Below are positions 8,947-18,344 of a DNA stretch of 64,000 nt, piece after piece (position 1 is the first letter of the stretch; the number at the start of each line of letters is the position of its first letter). The DNA is taken from positions 2,252,822 through 2,316,821 of the forward strand of contig JAOSKU010000001.1 in NCBI GenBank assembly GCA_027493445.1, in the 5' to 3' direction. The translations under genes and the position numbers were made by a program. Under the pieces are notes generated by a model that was given only the letters and a program-made list of their open reading frames with translations, was not told where the DNA came from and searched no databases. The DNA is from Thermoleophilia bacterium (lineage in GTDB: Bacteria; Actinomycetota; Thermoleophilia; RBG-16-64-13).

Positions 8947-9736
8947 TCAGCATTCACCCGCCTGGGAGACCTCCATGGGCACCCACCCTATGTATTCGTC
9001 GGTCCGGCGACGCTTCAGATGCCCTCGGTAGTTGTAACGGTCGGACCGGTAGAACACGTGGGCCAGGTTGACCACATCACCGTCCACCGAGTACGCGGTG
9101 AGCGTCATCTTGAGAACGGGGGCGACCAGGTCGATCTGCAGGAGCCTCGAGAGCTCCTCGTCGGACGACACCGCCTGGAATACCTCGGAGGCCCAATCGA
9201 TGTCGATGCTGGCCCGCGTCTCGATGAGCTGCATCAGAGGCTCGTGCTCCAAAGCCTCCAGCGGGATCCGCTTCCCGATCTCGTAAGGGACATAGTTGTG
9301 CATCACGGAGAACGGCCGGCCTTCGACCAGCTGCAGCCTCTTGACGAAGAAGATGGCGGAGCCCTCGGCGATCCCAAAGATCTCGCCGAGCTCCGAGCTC
9401 GCTTTACGCAGCCCGAACTCCAGGACCTTCACGTCCAGGGCCATGCCGATCCGGATCAGATCCTCCAGATATCCCGACAGGCAGGGACTCTTTTTCCTTA
9501 TCGACGTCGGCGGAGACGAAGGTGCCCTTGCCTTTCACCTTGAAGATCAAGCCCTCGTCCTCCAGCATCTGGAGCGCCTGGCGGACGACGACCCGGCTAA
9601 CCCTGTAGCTCTCCGTCAGTTCGGCTTCCGACGGCAGCTGCTCGCCAGGCGCCAGCTTCCCGGAGACGATCTGATCCTTCAGGATGCGCATGACCTGGTA
9701 GTACAGCGGGATGCCTTGCTTCCGTCCTCTTCTCAC
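8947..9736 (-). CDS. GntR/HutC-family transcriptional regulator (frameshifted)
   Basis: The N-terminal part reads as a GntR winged helix (LYYQVMRILKDQIVSG, LPSEAELTESYRVSRVV, GKGTFV). The C-terminal UTRA effector domain (LIRIGMALDVKVLEFG to VPMEVSQAGEC) is in another frame. One extra base in the T5 run at 9491-9495 explains the break; removing it joins KEKS to SGYLEDL, the usual linker of this subfamily. The GTG at 9736 has GGAGAG before it. The gene follows the MoaD-like gene by 19 bp and is the only classical regulator in the catabolic block. It is therefore the best candidate to read the TACAGTACA-containing sites near 18.15 and 19.27 kb; that link is inference. Confidence 0.82.
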
Positions 9737-9755
9737 GTCTCTCCGTTCTATCGCG

Positions 9756-10025
9756 CTAGCCGCCCGCCAGGGGTACGAGGAACCGAATGACGTCTCCGTC
9801 GCCCAGCGTCTCGTCGTCGTCGACCCGCTCGCCGTTCCGGGTGACGTACCGCCTCGCTTCCGGGGGCAGTCCCAGCATGTCGGCCAGGCCCCCGGCCGTA
9901 CACCCGTCTTCCAGCTCGAAAGAGGCCCGGCCGGCTTGGGCCGGGCCTCCCCGCTCAGCGGAGGGCAGGTACCGGGCGTACGCCCCAAAGAGCATCACGG
10001 TCACCCCTATGCGTCCCGGCTCCAC
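9756..10025 (-). CDS. MoaD/ThiS-family sulfur carrier protein
   Basis: 89 residues with a beta-grasp pattern (VTVMLFGAYARYL, then DGDVIRFLVPLAGG) ending in the Gly-Gly that MoaD and ThiS need for thiocarboxylation. MoaD donates sulfur to the dithiolene of molybdenum and tungsten pterins, and dedicated MoaD paralogs often sit beside AOR genes. Here the GTG at 10025 (GGAG ribosome site) overlaps the 3' end of AOR copy 2 by 19 nt, which fits supply of cofactor sulfur to that enzyme. ThiS is excluded only by context. Confidence 0.82.
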   Translation of the reverse strand: MEPGRIGVTVMLFGAYARYLPSAERGGPAQAGRASFELEDGCTAGGLADMLGLPPEARRYVTRNGERVDDDETLGDGDVIRFLVPLAGG

Positions 10026-11836
10026 GCATGCTCCAAGCCGAGCCTGTCCAGGAGAGGGGCTGCGGGAACACCTCGAGCGTCCCAGCCGCGTACGGCGTAG
10101 TACTCGTCCATGACGGCAGTGACGTCCACCGTATGCCCGCCTTCATCCGAAGGCGCCGGCTCGACGGCGAAGCGCGGCGGCAGGCGGTCGTCGTCGCGAG
10201 TGAAGCCCTCGCGGATGTTGAACAGCCGCTCCACCGTGTTGATGCGCTCTCCAATGAGATACACATCGGCGGCGGTAAGCTCCATGCCGGTGGGGAGGTT
10301 GCTCGAACGCGCGTAGAGATCCACACTGATTCCCAGGTCGACGGTGAACATGCACATGATGAGTGAGTCGATCACGGCCGCACTGTCCTGCATGCTCTTC
10401 ACGAGCTCGGGCTTGCCCTCCAAGGAGTAGCGGTCATAGTCCCCGAGGACGCCCAGAAACTCCGCGGCGACGGTGAAAGCCTTGTTGTGGTCGGCGCCCC
10501 GAGAGGTGGTGGCGTAGTTCAGAGCCATGCCTGTGAACGCGCGGGGGGCATAGGCGGCGATATCCAGCCCTTTCACCTGCATCGCCAGATCCTCGCCACG
10601 GCCGAGGTGCCGGGCAGCACCCCGCGAACCCCGGGCCAGGACATCCCCGAACCCCTCACGAGAGGCGATCGCTTCGACGGCCTCGAGCAGAACGCCGGCA
10701 TTGCCGAAGGAGAAGTCGAGCCCGCCGGTATCGCTCGCTGAGAGAAGGCCGTGTTCCTGAGCCTCCATGGCCCAGGCGATCGCGGCCCCGGCGCTCATGG
10801 TGTCCATCCCCAGGAGGTCGCACCAGTGCCCGGCCTCCATGATCGCGGGGAGATCGGTGACCCCGCACAAGGGACCGAGAGCCCAGACCGACTCGTGCTC
10901 GATGCGCTCCGACCGGTACGAACGGCCCCGGCGCTCGAACTCCACCACCGAGCCGCAGATGACGTCGCAACCCCCGCACGCTTCGTACTGCTTGATGTAC
11001 TTGGCGATCTCATCCGAATGGATCCCCGAGACGTCAGGGGCTCGATCGTCCCTGTGGTTCCGGTACGGCAGTCCCACAGCCTCGTTGATGTGCGGCAGCA
11101 TGCCCGTGGTCCCTACCCAACGGAAGGCGTCCCGCACCGGATTCTCCATGATGATCTGGTGGAGCTCGCGGCAGCCCTTGATATACGCCCCCGTGGGTGT
11201 GCCCATGGTCAGGCCGCCGGAACCGCGTACCGCCACCGCCTTGAGGTTCTTCGAACCAAAGACGGCCCCAATGCCGCCCCGGCCGGCGGCGTGCTGTACA
11301 TGCATGAAGTTCGCGTAGCTGACCAGGTTCTCGCCCGCCGGACCGATGGCTCCGAACTTGAAGTCACGGCCGAGGGTGGCAGCCAGCAGCTCCTGCGTCG
11401 TGCGGGTGTCCGTGCCCCACAGGTCGGAGGCATCTCGCAGGGAGACAGCGCCGTCGTCGATGACCAGGGTCACCGGGCCCTTGGCGACTCCACTGATCAG
11501 GACCCCATCCCAGCCTGCGTACTTGAGCTCCGCCCCAAAATGTCCGCCCATGTAGCTCACCGACTGCGCACCTGTGAGAGGGCTCTTGCAGCCCACCCCG
11601 ATGCGGCTGGCCGTGGGCACCAGCGTGCCGGTGGCCGGCCCCGTCACCATGATGATCTTGTTGTCCGGTCCCAGCGGGTCGATGCCAGGGGCGAGCTCGT
11701 CGTACAGGATCTTGGCCGCGAAACCACGGCCGCCGAGGAATCCCTCCGCAAGCTCGTCGGTCACCGGGAACTCCCCAAAGGTCGCCGAGCTGAGATCCAC
11801 GGTCAGGATCTTGCCTGTGTACCCTCCGTACTTCAT
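10007..11836 (-). CDS. AOR-family tungsten aldehyde ferredoxin oxidoreductase (copy 2)
   Basis: 609 residues, a full-length AOR. It begins MKYGGYTGKILTVDLSS and has GGRGFAAK for pterin binding, cluster ligands ACGGCDVIC at about 287, 290 and 294, a later MCMF cysteine, and DTGGLDFSFGN. The ATG at 11836 overlaps the stop of the ferredoxin gene (ATGA) and has GGAGGGGAGGG before it. A dedicated four-cluster-type ferredoxin upstream and a MoaD-like protein downstream make a self-contained tungsten-enzyme cassette, the layout known for ferredoxin-coupled AOR and benzoyl-CoA reductase BamB relatives. Length and motifs favour AOR rather than BamB. The substrate is unknown. Confidence 0.88.
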   Translation of the reverse strand: MKYGGYTGKILTVDLSSATFGEFPVTDELAEGFLGGRGFAAKILYDELAPGIDPLGPDNKIIMVTGPATGTLVPTASRIGVGCKSPLTGAQSVSYMGGHFGAELKYAGWDGVLISGVAKGPVTLVIDDGAVSLRDASDLWGTDTRTTQELLAATLGRDFKFGAIGPAGENLVSYANFMHVQHAAGRGGIGAVFGSKNLKAVAVRGSGGLTMGTPTGAYIKGCRELHQIIMENPVRDAFRWVGTTGMLPHINEAVGLPYRNHRDDRAPDVSGIHSDEIAKYIKQYEACGGCDVICGSVVEFERRGRSYRSERIEHESVWALGPLCGVTDLPAIMEAGHWCDLLGMDTMSAGAAIAWAMEAQEHGLLSASDTGGLDFSFGNAGVLLEAVEAIASREGFGDVLARGSRGAARHLGRGEDLAMQVKGLDIAAYAPRAFTGMALNYATTSRGADHNKAFTVAAEFLGVLGDYDRYSLEGKPELVKSMQDSAAVIDSLIMCMFTVDLGISVDLYARSSNLPTGMELTAADVYLIGERINTVERLFNIREGFTRDDDRLPPRFAVEPAPSDEGGHTVDVTAVMDEYYAVRGWDARGVPAAPLLDRLGLEHAWSRDA

Positions 11837-12243
11837 GCCCTCCCCTCCCAGGTGAGCGCGTGCTCGGGACACCACTCCACGCAGAGGGGGCTCCCGTCGC
11901 ACAGATCGCAGATCATGATCCGACCGGACAGGGGGTCGCGCGCGACGTTCGGGCAGGCGTCCAGGCAGTTGAGGCAGCCGGTGCACGCGCCGGCGTCGAA
12001 GCGTATGACGCCGGCCGACTCGTCGAAGATCAACGCGTCCTCGGGACAGCTGTCTACGCAGGCCCGATCGTGCGCCATGTCGCACACGGCGCAGCGCCTC
12101 TCACCCAGGTAGGGCGACGGATCCCTGGTCACCCGGATAGCGGCCGCCGATGGCTGGATACGACCGAGCTTGTGCAGAGAACAGACCTCGGAACACAGGT
12201 CGCAGTTGATGCACTTGTCTTTGTGGAACTCCACGTAGTTCAA
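11833..12243 (-). CDS. Polyferredoxin, electron-transfer subunit of AOR copy 2
   Basis: 136 residues rich in cysteine: CINCDLCSEVC, RCAVCDMAHDRACVDSCP, CTGCLNCLDACP and CDLCDGSPLCVEWCP. This gives up to four [4Fe-4S] sites, as in the HycB/AorA-type small subunits that carry electrons from AOR-family large subunits. The gene overlaps the AOR start by four bases, so the two proteins are made together. No signal peptide is visible, so it acts in the cytoplasm. Confidence 0.87.
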   Translation of the reverse strand: MNYVEFHKDKCINCDLCSEVCSLHKLGRIQPSAAAIRVTRDPSPYLGERRCAVCDMAHDRACVDSCPEDALIFDESAGVIRFDAGACTGCLNCLDACPNVARDPLSGRIMICDLCDGSPLCVEWCPEHALTWEGRA

Positions 12244-12276
12244 GTGGTCACCTCACATCTCAAGGTCATCGGACTT

Positions 12277-12330
12277 GGAACTCGTTTCAAAATGAAGCCT
12301 TGGCCGCCGCGGCCGCACTGGCCGGCGCGT
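12277..12330. repeat. Dispersed repeat, short copy R2
   Basis: One arm only: CTCGTTTCAAAATGAAGCC then TTGGCCGCCGCGGCCGCACT. It begins about 10 bp 3' of the aminotransferase stop and lies between that gene and the ferredoxin gene of the same strand. Confidence 0.75.
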
Positions 12331-12339
12331 CCCCGGCGC

Positions 12340-13494
12340 CTACGCCTGGGACATCACCGCCAACGCCGCCTCCACACCCGCCCCGAGATCCACGGACACA
12401 CCCAAGTCGAGAAGAGATCGGCCGAGCGCCGCCACGCCGACCACCGGGTACATGGTGTTGGCGGTGACGCCCATGTGACCGATCCGCACGAGATTGCCCG
12501 CACCTTGCCCACCCGAGATCATCACCCCGTACCGCTCGCGGACGTGGGTCCGGACCTGGATGTCGGTCAGCCCGTCGGGGACGGCGATGGCCGTGGTGCA
12601 GGTCGACATGATGTCCTCGGATCGCGGCCACAGTCGCAGCCCTAGAGCCTTCACCCCCTCCCGGCAGGCTCGGGCAGCTCGAGAGTGACGCGCGAACGAG
12701 TTGTCCAGCCCCTCCGCCAGCACCTCCTCGCAGCACGCTTCGAGCCCGTGCACATCGGCCACGGACGGTGTGAAGGGAAACTTGCCCCCCTCCAGCCACT
12801 GGATCTTCCAGTCGAGAAGCGACAGGAAGGAGTAGCGGGGGGCCTCGGGGTTCCGGGCGATCAGATCCCAGGCATCCTGGCTCACGGTCATCATCGTGAT
12901 GCCGGGAGGTCCCGAGAGGCACTTCTGCGCTCCGGCGATGCAGATGTCGAGCTGCCAAGCGTCGGGGTCGAACGGCATCCCGCCTATGGACGACACGCAG
13001 TCGACGATGGTGATGGCTCCGTGCGCCTTGGCCAGAGGCCCGATCTCCGCAACCGGATTGAGCGTTCCCGAAGGCGTCTCGGAGTGGACGACCGCCACCA
13101 CCTCGATCTCGGGGTGCTCCTCGAGGGCCCGCTCGACGTCGGAGGGGTCGACCGCGTCGTCGTACGGCACGTCGATCTCGTGAACCGTGGCGCCCCAGGC
13201 CCGCAACCAATCGCCGTACCCCTTCCCAAAGACGCCGGAGCTCAGGTTGAGGCAGGCCATGCCCGGCCGCACGACGGCCCGACCGGCCGCCTCGAGCCCC
13301 AGAACCGCCTCGCCCTGCATCAAGAGGAGGTCGGAGCTGGACCGGAACACCGCCTTCACCTTGGCCTCGGTCGCCTTGTACTGCTCGATGAACATCGGGT
13401 CGTAGTGGTAGACGATCGGCGAGCCGAGTGCGGCCAGCGTCTTGCTGGAGCAGGTGGTCGGTCCGGCGCTGAGGGTAAAATCGGCCGGCTTCAT
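12340..13494 (-). CDS. Class V PLP-dependent aminotransferase (alanine/serine-glyoxylate or PPAT type)
   Basis: 384 residues of fold-type I, class V. The Schiff-base lysine is in GAQKCLSGPPG; the cofactor aspartate is in TIVDCVSSIGG. The C-terminal ISGGQGAGNLVRIGHMG is the glyoxylate-aminotransferase signature. Relatives include serine/alanine-glyoxylate aminotransferase, pyridoxamine-pyruvate aminotransferase and ureidoglycine-glyoxylate aminotransferase. The last two act in vitamin B6 and purine breakdown and would fit the nucleoside-type importer and the lactonase-like enzyme nearby, but motifs do not separate them. The ATG at 13494 follows AAAGGGG. The gene lies downstream of the ABC permeases on the same strand, 49 bp after them. 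Confidence 0.83.
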   Translation of the reverse strand: MKPADFTLSAGPTTCSSKTLAALGSPIVYHYDPMFIEQYKATEAKVKAVFRSSSDLLLMQGEAVLGLEAAGRAVVRPGMACLNLSSGVFGKGYGDWLRAWGATVHEIDVPYDDAVDPSDVERALEEHPEIEVVAVVHSETPSGTLNPVAEIGPLAKAHGAITIVDCVSSIGGMPFDPDAWQLDICIAGAQKCLSGPPGITMMTVSQDAWDLIARNPEAPRYSFLSLLDWKIQWLEGGKFPFTPSVADVHGLEACCEEVLAEGLDNSFARHSRAARACREGVKALGLRLWPRSEDIMSTCTTAIAVPDGLTDIQVRTHVRERYGVMISGGQGAGNLVRIGHMGVTANTMYPVVGVAALGRSLLDLGVSVDLGAGVEAALAVMSQA

Positions 13495-13543
13495 GAAGAA
13501 CCCCTTTCTAGTCGTGTCCTGCGAAGTCCCCCCCTGGCGACCA

Positions 13544-14476
13544 TCATCGAGAACCCCGAGTGTAGGGCGACCCGAGAGCCGCCGGTAGATATGCCTGCCG
13601 AGCGAACACGATCAAGGCCACCATGACCGCCACGAAAGGCAGCATGTTCACGACGTCTTGCGGTACATTGACGCCGACCAACTGAAGCGCGGTCGACAAG
13701 GAGACGGACATGCCGAACAGCATGGCCCCGATCAGCACCCACAGGGCCCGACCGCGGGCGAGCATCGCGATCACGATGGCTATGAACCCCGCCCCGTGGG
13801 TCATGAAGGGCACGAAGATCCCGGCGCCAACGATCGACATGTACGCGCCCCCCAGGCCGCCGAGGCCCCCCGTGACGAGAACCGCCACAGACCGGGTCGC
13901 GACGACGCTGACGCCCGCCGCATCGAGCGCCTGAGGCTTCTCGCCGGCCGCCCTCAGGTTGAGGCCCATGGAGGTGAAGCCGAGAACCCAGTGGACCACG
14001 ACCACCAACGCGAAGCCGATGTACACGATGAGAGGCTGACTGAACAGACTCTGGCCGAAGGCCGGTATCTTCGACAGCAGGGGGATCTGGAACACGGGCA
14101 TGGCGTCGAGCCTCGGATACGTCGTGCCGAACTGCGCTCTCTGGAGAACGCTGGTGATGCCTTCCGCAGTCACGAGCAGCGCGATGCCGACCACGATCTG
14201 ATCGAGCCCCAGGCGCACGCAGAAGACGAGCATGATCAGGGCCGTGAGCACTCCGGCCGCCAGCCCACCGGCCAGCCCGAGCCAGGGATTCGTGTAGAGG
14301 GCCACCACGAATCCGCCGTATCCGCCCATCAGCATCATGCCCTCAAGCCCGATGTTGAGGACTCCCGACCTCTCCGAGACCGTCTCCCCCAGAGCGGCAA
14401 GCAGCAAGGGCATGCCCGCAAGGATGCCGCCCGAGATTAGAGCGGCCACGAACGCGGTCGTGAACAGCTCGGTCAT
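13544..14476 (-). CDS. ABC importer permease, nucleoside/BMP type (second permease)
   Basis: 310 residues with about eight hydrophobic segments. Tracts such as SERSGVLNIGLEGMMLMGG match the YufQ/NupQ permeases that pair with BMP-family binding proteins in nucleoside uptake. The start overlaps the stop of the first permease (ATGA), consistent with the usual ATPase-permease-permease order seen here. Confidence 0.88.
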   Translation of the reverse strand: MTELFTTAFVAALISGGILAGMPLLLAALGETVSERSGVLNIGLEGMMLMGGYGGFVVALYTNPWLGLAGGLAAGVLTALIMLVFCVRLGLDQIVVGIALLVTAEGITSVLQRAQFGTTYPRLDAMPVFQIPLLSKIPAFGQSLFSQPLIVYIGFALVVVVHWVLGFTSMGLNLRAAGEKPQALDAAGVSVVATRSVAVLVTGGLGGLGGAYMSIVGAGIFVPFMTHGAGFIAIVIAMLARGRALWVLIGAMLFGMSVSLSTALQLVGVNVPQDVVNMLPFVAVMVALIVFARQAYLPAALGSPYTRGSR

Positions 14477-15611
14477 GAGCTCCCCCCGGTCTCCAGCGCG
14501 TTTCTCGTGGACGCCGCAGCCTTCGCCGACACCCGCGAGCGGCGAGCGGCGATGTATTGGGTCAGGGTCATGAACAGAAGGATCAAGCCAACAACCATCA
14601 GCATGAAATCGTCAGGCAGGCCTGCTTTTCTGGCGGCGGAGTGGCCCCCATCGAAATGACCGCGTAGAAGCCCACCAGCGGGACGGTGGCCAGGGCGTTC
14701 AAGCGGGCCAGAAACACCAGCGCGAACAGAGTGAGCCCAAAGTTGGGGTTCCAGTCGGCCCGCACGTAGCCCCACACGCCCAGGATCTCGATGCCGGCCG
14801 CCAGCCCGATGAAGGCGCCGCTGATCATGAAGGCCACGATGGTGAGCCTACGTACGTCGATACCTACATGGATGGCCGCGCGGGGGTTCGCCCCCAAGAC
14901 GTTCAGCCGGAGACCAAATGAGGTGCGCGTCATGACGTAGTGAACCATGGCGATTGCCACCAGGGCGAACAGGATCCCCACGTGAATCCGCGTGCCCGGG
15001 ATGACGGGCAGCAGGTCGTCCTTGGGTATCACGTCTGTCTGAGGCACGTTGGTTGCCTGGCTGCGGAACGGTCCCTTGATCAGCAGATTGGCCAGATTGA
15101 CCCCCACAAAGGTCATCATGAGCGAGGTGATGATCTCGTTGAGTCCGTAGTAGGCCCTGAGCATGGCCGGAACGATGGTCCAAAGCCCACCCGCCGCGGC
15201 CGCCATACCGCACAAAATGGCGAGGCCGAGCCCGCCGGGAAACGCACCGGTGATCTGCGGGCCGAAACCCGACACCACCGCGGCCGCCATGAGGAACTGA
15301 CCATCGCCCCCGATGTTCCAGATGTTGGCTCTGAAGGCCACGATGAGACCGGCCGCCATGAAGAGGAGGGGCGCCATGCGCGTGAGGCTGTCCTGCACGC
15401 CGCTCGGCGAGAGCAGCCCCCGGTTGACGATGGTACCGTAGAAAGTAAGGGGGTTGCGGCCGACGATCAGCAGAAGGACACCGCCGGCCAACAGGCCAAG
15501 CAGGATCGGGCCCACTCCCTGCAACAGCGACCCCCGCCACCCGCTCCAACGGCTCGGAGTGCCGATCTGGGGCTCGAAACCAAGCACGCTTGTACCCGCG
15601 TTCTCTGTCAA
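14473..15611 (-). CDS. ABC importer permease, nucleoside/BMP type (first permease, frameshifted)
   Basis: A YufP/NupP-like permease (FRANIWNIGGDGQFLMAAA, GLNEIITSLMMTFVG). The frame breaks after VISMG. One base is missing from the C5 run at 14645-14649; restoring it continues as GGHSAARKAGLPDDFMLM and adds the final helix and the tail to ETGGSS. The TTG start at 15611 overlaps the ATPase stop (TTGA). Because the joined protein has family length and the next gene is coupled to its true stop, I read this as an indel artefact rather than a dead gene. Confidence 0.85.
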
Positions 15612-17227
15612 CGCGAGTCACCGCCTACCATCAATCGACCTACCTCCAATTCCGCGCCCACCTCGTTCTCGACGACGCCCATCAACCTTCCTCCGAAGAG
15701 CACCGCGATTCGGTCGCAAAGGTCGAGGAGCTCCTCCAGATCCGTGGAGATCAGCAGAGCCGAGACCTGCCTCTCCTCCGCCAGCTGACGGATACGATCC
15801 CTCACCGCGTAGGTGGTTTTCACGTCCAGGCCGTGCGTGGGCTTGTTGTAGACCACGACCCGGGGGTCGAACGACAGCTCGCGCGCGAGTAGCACCTTTT
15901 GCAGGTTCCCGCCCGACAGAGTCCCACAGCTCGTTTCGATGGTCGGCGTCCTGATATCGAAGCTGTCGACGAGATCCGTCGCGCACTCGCTGATGGCGTC
16001 GTCGCACACCCGGCCTCGTTTCCAGAAGGGCCCATCCCCGATCCTCTTGAGGATCAGATTCGTGGCAACGCTCAAGGAGGACACGGTCCCCTCGCCCACC
16101 CGATCGTCCGTCACGTAGCGCAAGCCCATGCGCTGGCGTCCCGATACGCTCGTGTGACGTATGCTCTGTCCCGCGAGCAGAACGTCGCCTGTGTGCACGG
16201 AGCGCTGTCCGGCCACGGCCTCGGCCAGCTCGCGCTGTCCGTTGCCGTCCACGCCGGCGACCCCCACGATCTCTCCTCTGCGCACGGCGAGCGAGACATC
16301 GCGGATGCCGATCTCACTGCGCTGCGGCTCGACGCTCACACCGATGAGCTCCAGCATGACCTCGGACGAGACCTGGCGAGCGGTACGATGCCCGGTCACC
16401 TCGCCCCGCACCTCGGCGACACCGGCGAGAGAGGCCGCCTCCTCACCGAACATCATGGTGACGATCCGGGCCTGCAGCTCGTCTCGTGACGTGGAGCGCA
16501 CGACTTCGGGTCCCAGAGTGCCCACCACCCGGCCCCGGCGGAGGACGGTCACCCGGTCGCCCACATCCAGGGCCTCGTGCAGCTTGTGCGTGATGAAGAT
16601 GATGGCCAGGCCCCGCTCTTTGAGCTGAAGCAGCACCTTTTCGAGCTCGGTGATCCCCTGAGGGGTGAGCATCGACGTCGGCTCGTCCAGTATCAACACC
16701 CGAGAGCCGCCCCAGAGGGCCTTCACGATTTCGACCTGCTGCTGCTGGCCCAGCGCGAGACGCCCGGCAAGAGCCCGAGGGTCAATCTCGACCCCCAGGT
16801 CGGCGGCCACCTGTTTCAGCCCGGCCAGCGCCCTCTTCGTATCCATGGATAGCCCCCGGCCTTGGCCCAGGACCAGGTTCTCCAGAACCGTGAACACAGG
16901 GATGAGCGTGGGGTGCTGATACACCGTGCCGATCCCTAGATCCAGCGCGACCCGCGGTGAGTCGATCTGGACCTCGGCGCCGTCCACCAGGATCGTCCCC
17001 GCGTCGGGACGGTACATCCCGGAGAGGATGTTCATCAGAGTGGACTTGCCGGCGCCGTTCTCCCCCAGAAGGCAATGCACCTCGCCGCCATATACCGCCA
17101 AGTCGATACCATCGTTGGCCACGACGCCCGGGAAGATCTTGGTGATCCCCCTGACCTCCACCAAGGGACCGGTGCCGCCTTCGCCCGCCGCGGGTGAAAG
17201 GTCGAGCACCTCACTCACTTCGGCCAT
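15608..17227 (-). CDS. ABC importer ATP-binding protein with two nucleotide-binding domains
   Basis: 539 residues. The first ATPase domain has Walker A GENGAGKST, the signature LALGQQQQVEIVKAL and Walker B LILDEPTS. The second has LSGGNLQKVLLARELS and a Walker B reading VVVYNKPTHGLD. The second domain lacks a clean Walker A, as in the sugar and nucleoside importers MglA, RbsA and YufO. It energises uptake with the two permeases and the BMP lipoprotein encoded on the opposite strand. AAGGAGGGCGG precedes the ATG at 17227. In the second Walker B, Asn replaces the usual Asp or Gln next to KPTHG. Confidence 0.9.
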   Translation of the reverse strand: MAEVSEVLDLSPAAGEGGTGPLVEVRGITKIFPGVVANDGIDLAVYGGEVHCLLGENGAGKSTLMNILSGMYRPDAGTILVDGAEVQIDSPRVALDLGIGTVYQHPTLIPVFTVLENLVLGQGRGLSMDTKRALAGLKQVAADLGVEIDPRALAGRLALGQQQQVEIVKALWGGSRVLILDEPTSMLTPQGITELEKVLLQLKERGLAIIFITHKLHEALDVGDRVTVLRRGRVVGTLGPEVVRSTSRDELQARIVTMMFGEEAASLAGVAEVRGEVTGHRTARQVSSEVMLELIGVSVEPQRSEIGIRDVSLAVRRGEIVGVAGVDGNGQRELAEAVAGQRSVHTGDVLLAGQSIRHTSVSGRQRMGLRYVTDDRVGEGTVSSLSVATNLILKRIGDGPFWKRGRVCDDAISECATDLVDSFDIRTPTIETSCGTLSGGNLQKVLLARELSFDPRVVVYNKPTHGLDVKTTYAVRDRIRQLAEERQVSALLISTDLEELLDLCDRIAVLFGGRLMGVVENEVGAELEVGRLMVGGDSR

Positions 17228-17263
17228 CCGCCCTCCTTTTCCGCGCCGGAGCGTCCGGTCCGA

Positions 17264-18001
17264 TCACGTGGCGACCGGTTGCATGCGTCCCTCACCGCCG
17301 AAGAACAGCAGGCGCGCATTGGCGTCGAGGACCCGATCGACCAGCTCGGCAGGCAGCCCGCTCAGTCTCACTTTCAGGATCTCTACCTGGGGGTGATGGA
17401 ATGGTGCGTCCGACCCGTACAGCACACGTGTCGGCCCGACCCGCTCCACTGCTTCCCGGATCTTCGTGTGCATGGGCATGCCCGACGTCTCCAGGTACAC
17501 GTTCGGCCGCCGCACGGCGACGTCGATCGCCGCGTTGATATAGATGATGTTGCCGTGACCCATGTGCCCCAGGATCACCGGCGTCTCGGGGAAGCCCGCG
17601 GCCAGCTCTTCGATACTCCACGGAAGGGTGAAGATGGGGTGCCCGGAGTGGATCAAGACCGGGAGCCGGCGGCCGGCGAGCAACTCCATCAACGGGTGCA
17701 CGGAAGGGTCGTTCGGATGGTACCCGTCGAGGAGCGGATGCAGTTTGACGCCCAGAAACCGCGGGTGGTCCAGATACTCGCGAGCCTCGTCGAGATACCC
17801 GGGGACCCGAGGATTCGACCAGACCAGGCCGTACGCGCCGGGAGTGCTCTCGACGACCTGCTTGGTATACGCGTTGTCAGGGTGAAACACCACGACGCTC
17901 TCGAGTCCGCAGGACTTCATAAGCTCGACCAGCCCGCTCCTGTCGAGCGAGACGCCGAACATCGCTCCGAAGTCTCCGACATGCATGTGAGCGTCGAACA
18001 C
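17264..18001 (-). CDS. Amidohydrolase-2 family metal-dependent hydrolase or decarboxylase
   Basis: 245 residues, first gene of the importer operon. It has the TIM-barrel metal sites of the amidohydrolase superfamily: FDAHMHVG near the N terminus, GVKLHPL, LIHSGHP, ILGHMGHG and LYGSDAPFH. The family hydrolyses C-N bonds or decarboxylates aromatic acids (ACMSD-like); the motifs do not decide. I start at the GTG at 18001, preceded by GGGAGGGGG, so that the metal motif HMH falls at residues 5-7 as usual. The TACAGTACA promoter region lies about 140 bp upstream. Confidence 0.8.
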   Translation of the reverse strand: MFDAHMHVGDFGAMFGVSLDRSGLVELMKSCGLESVVVFHPDNAYTKQVVESTPGAYGLVWSNPRVPGYLDEAREYLDHPRFLGVKLHPLLDGYHPNDPSVHPLMELLAGRRLPVLIHSGHPIFTLPWSIEELAAGFPETPVILGHMGHGNIIYINAAIDVAVRRPNVYLETSGMPMHTKIREAVERVGPTRVLYGSDAPFHHPQVEILKVRLSGLPAELVDRVLDANARLLFFGGEGRMQPVAT

Positions 18002-18131
18002 GACCGACCCCCTCCCACCCCGCGGACACGACAAGACAAGTGCCGCCGGAACCGTTATCGCGATCGGCGACCGGAGGACCTCTACAGACATGCGCCGCAC
18101 ACGGACCGGTCACCGCGTTTAGGACTTCACC

Positions 18132-18175
18132 TTGTCCTTGCTGTACTGTACAGTAATGCATACAGGACAGTCAAT
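18132..18175 (-). promoter_or_regulatory. Operator/promoter region with palindrome TACTGTACAGTA
   Basis: The 343-bp gap between the amidohydrolase and the metallo-hydrolase contains a perfect 12-bp palindrome at 18144-18155, loosely flanked by TGTCCT (18133-18138) and AGGACA (18164-18169). On the minus strand TTGACTG is followed 17 bp later by TACAGTACA. The same two words occur with 16-bp spacing at 19250-19280 before the BMP gene, suggesting co-regulated promoters that overlap a dimeric repressor site. The rest of the gap shows only the GGGGGAGAG ribosome site before 18345. Confidence 0.55.
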
Positions 18176-18344
18176 CAAGGGTGTCAGCCATGCCGGGGCG
18201 CGAGCGAGGCGCATAGAACCGGCGATCGGAAACGTGACAGAGTGGCTTCTCAGGAAGTAGTGTAGAAGAAACGGACCCTTTCGTCACGGATCCCGGCACG
18301 GCCGACGCCGAACTCGGGAGACAACGACCAGGGGGAGAGTCAGG

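Noticed and set aside
10007..11836. Benzoyl-CoA reductase BamB instead of AOR copy 2
   Set aside because: Length and motifs fit AOR equally well, and no other benzoyl-CoA pathway gene (BamC-I, ligase, dienoyl-CoA hydratase) is in the window.
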